A stretch of 64,000 bases of DNA from Aciduliprofundum sp. MAR08-339. Lineage in GTDB: Archaea > Thermoplasmatota > Thermoplasmata > Thermoplasmatales > Aciduliprofundaceae. The position numbers and the translations under genes were made by a program. The stretch spans positions 1,116,001 through 1,180,000 of the forward strand of contig NC_019942.1 of assembly GCF_000327505.1 (NCBI RefSeq). The letters run 5' to 3'. Shown piece after piece: positions 45,108-53,073 of this stretch (the stretch's first letter is position 1; every line of letters begins with the position of its first letter). The notes beneath the pieces were generated by a model that was not told the DNA's origin, did not search any database, and was given only the letters and a program-made list of their open reading frames with translations.

Positions 45108-45111
45108 AAGT

Positions 45112-45528
45112 ATGTGGGAAGAACTACTGATGATGTTTGCATTTACTTTCTTTGTACTCTTCATTCCCATTTTTTTATTCGTATTTTTTATGCCTGCAAT
45201 TTTCGTACATCTTCACCCGTGGATTTGTAATAGAAGTATTAAGGATTTTGAGTATCCTGCAGGTCTGCGTTGGTATGTCAATTGGATCTATAGAGTATCC
45301 CATTATAGATGCAAGGTTCCTAGAGACTATTTCAACATGGTATGGTTTATCTATTCGCTTTTTGCAACGTTGATTGTAGCCTACTTTCCTTTATTAATAG
45401 TCTTGGGCAGAACGTGGATAGTGTGTTTAGTTTTTGCAATTCCCCTGCTTATTGCAGGGTACATTACATTGTATAGATGGGTGGACCACTCTCTCAAGAG
45501 GAAATATCTGTTGATAGGAGATAAATAA
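45112..45528 (+). CDS. hypothetical membrane protein
   Basis: 138 residues, not recognised. Three hydrophobic segments are visible: residues 8-35 (very Phe-rich), 77-97 and 100-120, with a central soluble loop containing tryptophans, tyrosines and two cysteines. The gene begins 4 nt after the aldolase stop, so it is probably cotranscribed, although nothing links the functions. Its base use is somewhat more AT-rich than its neighbours. Confidence 0.65.
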   Translation: MWEELLMMFAFTFFVLFIPIFLFVFFMPAIFVHLHPWICNRSIKDFEYPAGLRWYVNWIYRVSHYRCKVPRDYFNMVWFIYSLFATLIVAYFPLLIVLGRTWIVCLVFAIPLLIAGYITLYRWVDHSLKRKYLLIGDK

Positions 45529-45547
45529 GGTGCTATTTGAACGAAAT

Positions 45548-45557
45548 TATTATATTC
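45548..45557 (+). promoter_or_regulatory. TATA box of the coiled-coil gene
   Basis: TATTATATTC about 36 nt before the ATG at 45589; this would give a leader of about 10 nt that includes the GTGAT sequence. Confidence 0.45.
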
Positions 45558-45588
45558 TTTTTCCCTTATCCCGTGGCAGTGATTTCCT

Positions 45589-46473
45589 ATGCCTGAACTT
45601 TTGGAAGAGTTGGAAGCAAGATACGAGAAGAGAAAGCGCGAGATGGAACTGCACAGGATGCTCAGAGATAAGCATAACAAAGAGGCCAGGGAATGGGCAG
45701 ATAAGAGAGACGAGCTTAACAAGCAGGTAAAAGAGATGCTTGCGGAAGCAAAGGAGCATAAGGCCAAAAGGGACGAACTTAACGAGAAGGTTAAGGAACT
45801 GAAAGAGAAGCGCAAGGAGTGGAATGAGAAGGCCAAGGAACTTGCAACCAAGTTCAAAGAGGCACGTTCAAAGTACATGCCGAGGAAGGATCTGCCCAAT
45901 ATCGGCAAGTTGAGAAAGAGGTTGAAGGAACTTGAGTTCAAGCAGCAGACAATGGTTCTTACGCCTGAGAAGGAGAGAGAGCTTGTGGAATTGATAGATT
46001 CCCTTTACAAGAAAATCACAGAGTACGAGAAAATAATAGAGGATGAAACAAAGAAAAACAAGGAACTCAACGAGTTACGTGTCAAACTTCAAGAGGCTAG
46101 GGCAAACGCTGAGAAGTACCATCAGGAGATAGAGAAACTCGTGGCGGAGGCACAGGAGCATCACAACAAGATGGTGGAGCTATTTGAGAAGATTGATGAG
46201 TTGCGCAAGCAGGCAGATGAGGCCCATAGATTGTTCCTTGAGAACAAGAAAATCGCCGATGAGGAGCATGAAGAGTTCATACAGGCTGCCAGAGATGTGC
46301 GTGACTTTGAGAAGATTCTTGCAGGTTTGAGGCAGAAGAGAATTGCAAGCAAGAAGAAGCAGGAGAAAACCGAGATAAAGAAGAAGGCTGAGGAAATTTA
46401 CGAGAGATTCAAGCGTGGAGAGCCACTTACCACGGAGGACATACTGATACTGCAGAAAGCTGGGTTGTTATGA
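45589..46473 (+). CDS. coiled-coil protein of the COG1340 type
   Basis: 294 residues, almost entirely coiled coil: about residues 1-98 and 105-265 are charged heptad-like helices rich in Glu, Lys and Arg. A break occurs at KYMPRKDLPNIGKLRKRLKE. The C-terminus is a compact segment, FKRGEPLTTEDILILQKAG, that recurs in archaeal proteins of this kind. Role is unknown; such proteins are abundant in archaea and may be structural or chaperone-like. The stop overlaps the next gene (ATGA). Confidence 0.85.
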   Translation: MPELLEELEARYEKRKREMELHRMLRDKHNKEAREWADKRDELNKQVKEMLAEAKEHKAKRDELNEKVKELKEKRKEWNEKAKELATKFKEARSKYMPRKDLPNIGKLRKRLKELEFKQQTMVLTPEKERELVELIDSLYKKITEYEKIIEDETKKNKELNELRVKLQEARANAEKYHQEIEKLVAEAQEHHNKMVELFEKIDELRKQADEAHRLFLENKKIADEEHEEFIQAARDVRDFEKILAGLRQKRIASKKKQEKTEIKKKAEEIYERFKRGEPLTTEDILILQKAGLL

Positions 46474-47291
46474 AAATATACCCGGTTGCCTCGGACTCTT
46501 TGGGAGTTCGCTCATTATCTCTTTTTATTGAATCTCGCATAAATATTTTTATAGATCCATCTGCTGCCCTCGGTCCCTACAGGTATGGATTGCCACCCAA
46601 GCCTCCCGAAATTGAAGCGTTGGCAAGATACAAGGAGGAGATAAGGAGGTTGGCGAATGAAACCGATGTGTTTGTGATATCCCATTATCACTATGATCAC
46701 TACGATCCAGATGAGGAGTTTTACACGGGAAAAATCGTTCTTGCAAAGCACTGGAAAGAGAAGATAAATTACAGCCAGAAAAAGAGGGCATATGTGTTTC
46801 ACGAGAAATTTGCGGATAAATGTGATCTGCGCTATGTGGATGGAGGGAGATACGAGTTTGAAGGCGTGAACATAAAATTCTCACAGCCATTCCCCCACGG
46901 AAACGAGAGAACCCGCCTTGGATTTGTGATAATGACCACGGTGGATGATGGAGATATGTGTGTTCTCCATGCCTCCGATGTCGAAGGCCCCATTGTGGAG
47001 GAGGCAGCGGATTATATAATCTCTGAAAATCCGGATATTGCCGTAATCGATGGTCCGGCCACGTATTTCTTGGGATATCGCTTTTCCCATGTGGATCTTG
47101 AGAGGAGCATAAAAAATCTTGTTAGGATAGCTGAGAATGTGCCCAGAGTGATTCTTGATCATCATCTTCTCAGGGATCTGAAGTACAGGGAAAGGTTGAA
47201 TGAAGTTTACGAGTATGATAACGTGCTTACATTTGCGGAGTTCAAAGGCGAGCCAATAAACATGCTGGAGGCACACAGGAAGGATCTGTGA
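46470..47291 (+). CDS. UPF0282 metallo-beta-lactamase-fold hydrolase
   Basis: 273 residues of an archaeal metallo-beta-lactamase-fold family (UPF0282). The metal-binding motif is SHYHYDHYDPDE (HxHxDH type, near residue 72), further ligands in FPHGNERTR, HASDVEG and the C-terminal LDHHLLRD. The substrate is unknown; related proteins cleave nucleic acids or small esters. It overlaps the coiled-coil gene by 4 nt, a pairing that suggests a shared task. Confidence 0.88.
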   Translation: MKIYPVASDSLGVRSLSLFIESRINIFIDPSAALGPYRYGLPPKPPEIEALARYKEEIRRLANETDVFVISHYHYDHYDPDEEFYTGKIVLAKHWKEKINYSQKKRAYVFHEKFADKCDLRYVDGGRYEFEGVNIKFSQPFPHGNERTRLGFVIMTTVDDGDMCVLHASDVEGPIVEEAADYIISENPDIAVIDGPATYFLGYRFSHVDLERSIKNLVRIAENVPRVILDHHLLRDLKYRERLNEVYEYDNVLTFAEFKGEPINMLEAHRKDL

Positions 47292-47518
47292 GATTCTCAT
47301 CAAATGCTCGGCATGAGCTTTTTGTGTGTCAGTACCAATGGCATCCGTCTTAATTTTCACAGCAACGAATATTTGTTAAAAATCACCCTGGGCGAATTGA
47401 ATAAAAAAGTTAATAAATGAGAGGTAAAATTTCAAACTGCCCTCAGAATTCACGATGACCCACCCTCCCCCTTTTTTATTTGGAAATTTTTAATATGGAG
47501 TTTTGAGATATGGGGCAC
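47292..47518. other. intergenic region without recognised gene
   Basis: 227 nt with no convincing open frame or tRNA-like fold. A pyrimidine-rich CCCACCCTCCCCCTTTTTTA stretch at about 47460-47479 could serve as a transcription terminator, and a TTTTTAATA element at about 47488 is the likely TATA box of the following gene. Confidence 0.5.
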
Positions 47519-48190
47519 ATGGGCATTTCTGAGAATGTTATGAACATACTTAAATCCCTCCCTCCGGGAGTCAGACTTCTTGCCGCCACAAAATCAAGGA
47601 GTGTGGATGAGATTCAAGAGGCCATTGATGCAGGTGTGGATCTTATAGGAGAGAACTATGTGCAGGAGGCTGCAAAAAAATTTGAAAAAATAGGAAGGAG
47701 GGTTGAATGGCATTTCATAGGACATCTGCAGAAAAACAAGGTTAAAAAAGCCCTGCAAATTTTTGACGTTATAGAAACTGTTGATTCTCTGGATATCGCC
47801 AGGGAGATAAATAAGAGAGCAGAGAGTATGGGAAAAATAGCCTTTGTAATGATCGAAATAAATTCAGCCAGAGAGCCACAGAAATTTGGAGTCATGCCCG
47901 AAAATGCTCTTGACCTTGCAGATGAGATTTTCTCTTTAGAGAATTTACAGCTCATAGGTGTAATGACCATGGGCCCAACTGTGAGCAAGCCGGAGGATAT
48001 ACGACCCTATTTTAGCCTCACAAGGAAGATATTTGACGAACTCAGGTACATTTACGGAGATGAGCAAATTCGTTACCTTTCCATGGGTATGACAGATACA
48101 TGGCGCATTGGTGTCCAAGAAGGGGCAAATATAGTCCGCATAGGTACGGGTATATTCGGTCCAAGGGGTGAGCAAGGAAAATTATTATAA
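47519..48190 (+). CDS. YggS/PLPBP family PLP homeostasis protein
   Basis: 223 residues of the alanine-racemase-like fold. The PLP lysine is in LLAATKSRSVDEI near residue 26. Other family segments are IGENYVQEA, WHFIGHLQKNKVK, IETVDSLDIA, LIGVMTMGP, LSMGMTDTWRIGVQEGAN (SMGMSxD motif) and VRIGTGIFGPR. It controls PLP availability rather than catalysing a fixed reaction. A TATA-like element 26 nt upstream favours ATG 47519; ATG 47510 is an alternative. Confidence 0.93.
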   Translation: MGISENVMNILKSLPPGVRLLAATKSRSVDEIQEAIDAGVDLIGENYVQEAAKKFEKIGRRVEWHFIGHLQKNKVKKALQIFDVIETVDSLDIAREINKRAESMGKIAFVMIEINSAREPQKFGVMPENALDLADEIFSLENLQLIGVMTMGPTVSKPEDIRPYFSLTRKIFDELRYIYGDEQIRYLSMGMTDTWRIGVQEGANIVRIGTGIFGPRGEQGKLL

Positions 48191-48192
48191 AT
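48182..48192 (+). promoter_or_regulatory. TATA box of the A-type ATP synthase operon
   Basis: TTATTATAAAT centred 28-32 nt before the ATG of atpH at 48219, overlapping the last codons of the upstream gene. Confidence 0.5.
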
Positions 48193-48218
48193 GTAAATGC
48201 AATTTCCCGCTGAGTTTT

Positions 48219-48530
48219 ATGATTCAGGACGAGATTAAAAGAATCAGAGAGGCCGAGAGTGACGCACTTCGCAGGATAGAGGAGGCAGAGAAGGACAGTA
48301 AGGAACGAATAGAACAGGCAAAGAAGGAGATAAGAAGGAGCATAGAGATAGAGCGTGAGGAGATTTTGAAGGCCATAGAGGAGTGGAAAAGGAACGCGGA
48401 AGAAGAGGGCAGGAAAGAGGCAGAGCGTATAATCTCGGAGTACAGGGAGAAGGTGAAGGAGATTGAAGCCATAGAGGAGTCCAAGATAAAAGAAGTGGCC
48501 TCAAAGGTTCTTGGAGAGATATTTGGGTGA
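48219..48530 (+). CDS. atpH: A-type ATP synthase subunit H
   Basis: 103 residues, a single long charged alpha-helix (Glu/Lys/Arg rich, with heptad pattern) with start MIQDEIKRIREAESDALRRI. Subunit H pairs with subunit E to form the peripheral stalks. The family consensus start and a TATA box support ATG 48219. It is first in the operon H-I-K-E-C-F-A-B and ends in a 3-nt overlap region before subunit I. Confidence 0.85.
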   Translation: MIQDEIKRIREAESDALRRIEEAEKDSKERIEQAKKEIRRSIEIEREEILKAIEEWKRNAEEEGRKEAERIISEYREKVKEIEAIEESKIKEVASKVLGEIFG

Positions 48531-48535
48531 AATGC

Positions 48536-50677
48536 ATGCTGTTTCCATCAAAGATGGTGGAAGTCGAAATTCTCGTGCACAATTCCGTTAAATACAATGT
48601 GCTAAAGACAATGCAGAGGAACGGATTTATGCATATAACCCAGCACAACGTTGAGGGCCTTGAAAATGCTGCCCCATCCGATGTTGCCACGGAGATTGTT
48701 GATTATGAGTTTCGGGTTGGCAAGTTAATTGAGATTCTGAATATAGCAAAGGAGAGAAAGAAGACCGGTCTTCTTGCGTCCCTGCAGACAGAGCCACCGG
48801 AGAGATTTCCAGCAAGGCCAAGGGATAGAGAGGAGATTTTGAAGGATGCTGAGTCCACACTTCGAAAAATAGAACCCCAGATTTTAACACTCTATTCCAG
48901 ATGGGAGGGCGTAAATGGAGAGATTGAGAGAATAAAGATCCAGAGATTGCAGGTTGAGAAGTTGAAGAACATACCAATAGATATCTCTTATCTTGGGGAA
49001 GGTCCCTACGCTTACATTGTTGCAGGTACGGCAAAAAATCTGGAGCGTCTTGAGAAACTAAAGAAGGAGGGAAAAATTGCGCTGTGGAGCTTCACGGAAG
49101 GCAAGAAGAAGGATGTTACATATACCATTGTTTTGGCATCTCACATGAAGGATAAGAAGGACGTAGAATCTGCCCTTAGATTTGCCGGATTCTCTGAATT
49201 TGAACTTGGAGGGTGGAGTGGCTTACCAAATGAGGTTCTCAAAGCCATGGATAAAAAGATTGGGGAGCTCAGGAAGGAAAGGGATAAAATAAGAAATGAG
49301 TTGGGAGTTTTCAGAAGAAAGTACTACCCCTACCTATCTGTGTTAAAGGATGACCTCTACAATGAGAAGGTAAAGGAGGAAATTCACTCGAAGTTTGGGA
49401 GGACTCATTACACCACGCTTGTAAGGGGATTCATCCCGAAGAAGGATTTTGATAGGGCCAAGAATGCTATAGAATCCGTATCTCGCGGGTTGGCCTATAT
49501 AAAATGGAGAGATGCCCAGGGAGACGATGTTCCTGTAAAATACAATAATGCTAAAATCTTCAGGCCGTTTCAGGCCTTTGTGGACATGTACTCTACTCCG
49601 AAGTACGGGCATATTGACCCAACTGTTATAATCGCACCCCTCTTTGTTATATACTTTGGCCTGACTCTGGGAGATGCCGGATACGGTATGATAATGGCCG
49701 TTCTCGGCTTCATAATGTGGAAGCCCCTTGGCAAGTACAACTGGACCAACAGAACTCTTGGCTCCATACTCTTCGTTTCCGGGCTATCTGCAGTGGTGTT
49801 TGGTCTCTTGCAGGGGGGAATATTTGGCCCGTTGAACGAATCAAATCCCCTATACCCGCTTGTGCACTACAAGCCGGTGCTGGATCCTATGCAGGATCCA
49901 ATAACCCTTCTTGTGATATCGCTTATTGTTGGTGTTTTCCAGCTAAGCCTTGGGCTTGCGCTCGGTGCGTTTCACCATCTCAAGGATAAGAATTATGCGG
50001 AATTCCTACAGGCTGAGGTTTCATGGTTTGTCCTGTTCCCGGCTGGGGGCGCCTTAATAGGGTATTATTTTGGATGGTGGCCTCTTCAGGGTACATATCT
50101 AACCTTGGCATGGATTTTCACCGTAATTGGCCTGTTCCTATTTCTGCCGGGAGTGGCAAGCAAGATGGTGGATAGAAAAGCATCCATAAATGGACTCTTC
50201 TTCTTTGACATTACGGGCATGATTGGTGATTGGCTCTCATACTCCCGCCTGCTTGCCCTTGATCTAGCCACATCAGGTCTCGCATTGACAATAAACATTC
50301 TTGCAGGTATAATATGGAGCATGACCAAGGGTGCAAGCAGCATGGTTTGCTGTCTACCTGTGCTTCTTGCAGGTGTTGCTCTTGCATTGCTTTGGATGAG
50401 GAAAAAGGATCCTATGAAGAAGGGCATAATAATCCTGCTTCTCATATTCGGCATAGTTGGAATGGTGAATCTCCACGCTGCAATATGGTTATTTGTTGGA
50501 ATATTCCTCGTGGTTGGGCATATAGGAAACTCAATGCTTCAGGCCCTAGGCTCCTTTGTTCACTCCCTACGTTTGCAGTATGTGGAGTTCTTCTCAAAGT
50601 TCTATGAGGGTGATGGCGTGAAATTCGAACCTTTTAGAGAGATTAGGAAGCACAGCCGTTTGGAGGTGAAAGAATAA
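48536..50677 (+). CDS. atpI: A-type ATP synthase subunit I (a)
   Basis: About 713 residues. The N-terminal 330 residues are the cytoplasmic stalk domain (MVEVEILVHNSVKYNVL, then coiled coils at 85-125 and 240-270); the C-terminal half has about eight membrane helices forming the ion half-channels. The conserved helix around DWLSYSRLLALDLATSGLA contains the essential Arg, and the last helix HSLRLQYVEFFSKFYEGDG is characteristic. ATG 48536 follows GGGTGA; a GTG at 48527 overlaps atpH. Confidence 0.95.
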   Translation: MLFPSKMVEVEILVHNSVKYNVLKTMQRNGFMHITQHNVEGLENAAPSDVATEIVDYEFRVGKLIEILNIAKERKKTGLLASLQTEPPERFPARPRDREEILKDAESTLRKIEPQILTLYSRWEGVNGEIERIKIQRLQVEKLKNIPIDISYLGEGPYAYIVAGTAKNLERLEKLKKEGKIALWSFTEGKKKDVTYTIVLASHMKDKKDVESALRFAGFSEFELGGWSGLPNEVLKAMDKKIGELRKERDKIRNELGVFRRKYYPYLSVLKDDLYNEKVKEEIHSKFGRTHYTTLVRGFIPKKDFDRAKNAIESVSRGLAYIKWRDAQGDDVPVKYNNAKIFRPFQAFVDMYSTPKYGHIDPTVIIAPLFVIYFGLTLGDAGYGMIMAVLGFIMWKPLGKYNWTNRTLGSILFVSGLSAVVFGLLQGGIFGPLNESNPLYPLVHYKPVLDPMQDPITLLVISLIVGVFQLSLGLALGAFHHLKDKNYAEFLQAEVSWFVLFPAGGALIGYYFGWWPLQGTYLTLAWIFTVIGLFLFLPGVASKMVDRKASINGLFFFDITGMIGDWLSYSRLLALDLATSGLALTINILAGIIWSMTKGASSMVCCLPVLLAGVALALLWMRKKDPMKKGIIILLLIFGIVGMVNLHAAIWLFVGIFLVVGHIGNSMLQALGSFVHSLRLQYVEFFSKFYEGDGVKFEPFREIRKHSRLEVKE

Positions 50678-52488
50678 TGAAAAAAGTCATTCCGCTTGTG
50701 TTTCTGGGCGCGATACTCCTGCTCCTTGCGGGCTCCCTGCCCGCACATGCGCAGGGTGTTGAACCCACTGTGGCGTATGAGATGAATGGTAAACTTGTTG
50801 AAAAACCGTTGAGCGAGGTAAATTCCTCCGGCGCATTTGAAATAGGCAAGGAGTACACATTTAAGTGGAGTTCCAGTGTAACATGGATATTGAGCAATGG
50901 CAAACAGAATCTCACTGCAACTGGTGAAACTTTCAAATTCATGCCGGAGGGTAGTGGAACCTACAAATTAACGGTCATTGAAAATTCAACCCAATACACA
51001 TACACATTTGTGGTGGGTGAGGGTCCTCTTGGAGGCTACCTAGCTTTGATAGGTGCTGGACTTGCTGTCGGGTTATCTGCCATTGGCTCCGGTGTTGGGG
51101 TTGGAATCACGGGAGCGAGCGGTGCGGCTGCGATAGGGAGCAACCCCAAGAGCAAGTTTGGAAGAATTCTCATATTTCAGGCATTTCCACAGACCCAGGC
51201 AATTTACGGTTTTCTCATAGCGATAATCATAATGATGGGAATTGGTGCGTTCTCAGGTAATATTGAAAATGTGCCCATATCAATAGGTCTTGCCGCCATA
51301 GGTGCTGGCATATCTGTGGGCCTCGCCGGATTGAGTGCCATTGGTCAGGGTATAGTTGCTGGCACGGGTATAGGCACAACGCAGCATGATAGGGTCTCCT
51401 ATGGTAAGGCGGTTGTGTTCTCCATTCTTCCAGAGACACAGGCAATTTACGGTCTACTTATAGCCATACTCATACTTTACGGCTCAGGTATGTTCGGTGG
51501 CGGTGTTAAGCACTACTCCATCGGGGTTGGTCTTGCAGCCATTGGTGCCGGTCTTGCCATGGGAGTTAGCGGTCTCACGGCCATAGGTCAGGGCATAGCT
51601 GCTTCAAGTTCCTGCGCAGCCACGGCTGAGAATCCAAAGGCATTTACGAAGGGTATGATCTTCTCCGTCATTGCAGAAACACCGAGTATCACCGCTTTGA
51701 TCATCGCTATAGTTGTTCTGAGCGCCACCGGTTTACTGAGTGGTGGAAACTTTATGGGTGGGGATGCCGCCATGTTTGTTGGTCTTGCAGCCATCGGTGC
51801 AGGTCTCGCTGTTGGTTTTGCCGGTCTAAGCGGTATAGGTCTTGGAATTGCCGCTGGAAGCAGCGTGTATGCAAGTATGCGTGAGAAAGCATCCTTCGGT
51901 AAGATCATGGTGTTTGCCATAATGCCAGAAACCCAGGTTATTTACGGATTGCTTGTTGCCATATTCATTGTCAATGGAGCGGGGTTGTTCGGTTCAACTC
52001 CACAGGTATTCCCTCTGGGAGTTGGTCTTGCAGCCATCGGTGCCGGTCTCGCAATAGGGGTCAGTGGTATGACCGCCATAGGTCAGGGTATTGCTGCGGG
52101 AAGCGGTGCTGCTGCATCCACTGAGAAGCCAAGTGCATTTTCAAAATCCATAATATTTTCCGTTCTTCCTGAGACGCAGAGTATATACGCTCTCATAGTG
52201 TCCATAATAATACTCTATGCCGTTGGCCTGCTTGGTGGAGGTATGCAGATACCGAAATCCATGGCCATGTTTGTGGGTATAGGGGCCATAGGTGCCGGTC
52301 TTGCGATAGGATTTGCAGGCCTGAGCGGTATAGGCCAGGGTATAACTGCCGCAATGGGTGTGGGTGCATTCACCCGTAGACCAGAGAGTTTCGGAAAGAG
52401 TATGATGCTATCCGTGATGAGCGAGACATTCGCAATATTTGGACTTCTGGTAGCCATACTGCTGCTTATGGCCATAGGGGTGTTCTAA
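50677..52488 (+). CDS. atpK: A-type ATP synthase rotor subunit K (c), six-hairpin form
   Basis: 603 residues versus about 70-220 in most archaea. Residues 1-25 are a signal peptide (cleavage after AHA); 26-115 form a beta-rich extracytoplasmic domain; six two-helix hairpins follow. The ion-binding position reads Gln in hairpin 1 (FPQTQAIYG) and Glu in hairpins 2-6 (LPETQAIYG, IAETPSITA, MPETQVIYG, LPETQSIYA, MSETFAIFG). A Gln in helix 1 (AIGQGI) is present in hairpins 2, 3, 5 and 6, Leu in 4 and Ser in 1. It forms the membrane rotor ring, five carboxylates per chain. Confidence 0.93.
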   Translation: MKKVIPLVFLGAILLLLAGSLPAHAQGVEPTVAYEMNGKLVEKPLSEVNSSGAFEIGKEYTFKWSSSVTWILSNGKQNLTATGETFKFMPEGSGTYKLTVIENSTQYTYTFVVGEGPLGGYLALIGAGLAVGLSAIGSGVGVGITGASGAAAIGSNPKSKFGRILIFQAFPQTQAIYGFLIAIIIMMGIGAFSGNIENVPISIGLAAIGAGISVGLAGLSAIGQGIVAGTGIGTTQHDRVSYGKAVVFSILPETQAIYGLLIAILILYGSGMFGGGVKHYSIGVGLAAIGAGLAMGVSGLTAIGQGIAASSSCAATAENPKAFTKGMIFSVIAETPSITALIIAIVVLSATGLLSGGNFMGGDAAMFVGLAAIGAGLAVGFAGLSGIGLGIAAGSSVYASMREKASFGKIMVFAIMPETQVIYGLLVAIFIVNGAGLFGSTPQVFPLGVGLAAIGAGLAIGVSGMTAIGQGIAAGSGAAASTEKPSAFSKSIIFSVLPETQSIYALIVSIIILYAVGLLGGGMQIPKSMAMFVGIGAIGAGLAIGFAGLSGIGQGITAAMGVGAFTRRPESFGKSMMLSVMSETFAIFGLLVAILLLMAIGVF

Positions 52489-53073
52489 ATGGACGCCATT
52501 GAAAATATAATAAAGAGAATCCGCGAGGATGCAGATTGGAAGATCAAGGAGTACTACGAGAAAGCGGAGAGGGAAATAGAAAAGATAAAAAATGCAGAGC
52601 AGGGAAAATGGGAAAGGGAAAAGGAGAAACTCGAATCCTCCGGAAAAAGAGAGGCTGAAACGATAAAGCAGATGCACATATCCAAGGCGCACCTGGATGG
52701 CAAGAAGATGCTAATGAATGCTAGGGAATGGATAATACATATGATCATTGAAGAAATGCTCATGAATTTCAGGGATTATGTGGATTATAGGAAATACATT
52801 GAGAACTCCATAAAGGATGCTGCCGATTTGCTGGGCAATAGATTCGAAATTCTGTGTAAAAAAGAAGATATTGGGCTAATTGAAGGTATGGTTAAGGATA
52901 TGGGTCTTCAGGTGAATGTGCAAGAGGGTGATGTAGAGTACGGTGGGTTTCTGGCAGTGAGCACTGATGGATTGAAGAATGTGGATTACTCTGCTAGGGC
53001 ATTTGTTGATAGGAATATGGGGGATATTAGGAAGAAGATATATTTGAGGCTATTCGGTGAAGAACATGCTTGA
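52489..53073 (+). CDS. atpE: A-type ATP synthase subunit E
   Basis: 194 residues. The N-terminal 75 residues are a charged helix (IIKRIREDADWKIKEYYEKA) that pairs with subunit H in the peripheral stalk; the C-terminal half is the globular head, with VDYRKYIENSIKDAADLLG and GGFLAVSTDGLKNVDYSARAF. Starts one nt after the atpK stop and overlaps atpC. Confidence 0.92.
   Translation: MDAIENIIKRIREDADWKIKEYYEKAEREIEKIKNAEQGKWEREKEKLESSGKREAETIKQMHISKAHLDGKKMLMNAREWIIHMIIEEMLMNFRDYVDYRKYIENSIKDAADLLGNRFEILCKKEDIGLIEGMVKDMGLQVNVQEGDVEYGGFLAVSTDGLKNVDYSARAFVDRNMGDIRKKIYLRLFGEEHA

Noticed and set aside
47292-47518. Possible small RNA gene in the gap before the YggS gene
   Set aside because: A GATGA sequence resembles a C box, but no matching D box or convincing fold was found, and the rest is low-complexity.
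51040-52480. Repeated DNA in the atpK gene as a possible mobile or recombination element
   Set aside because: The repeats encode the six related hairpins of the rotor subunit, in frame, with diverged codons; this is protein duplication.
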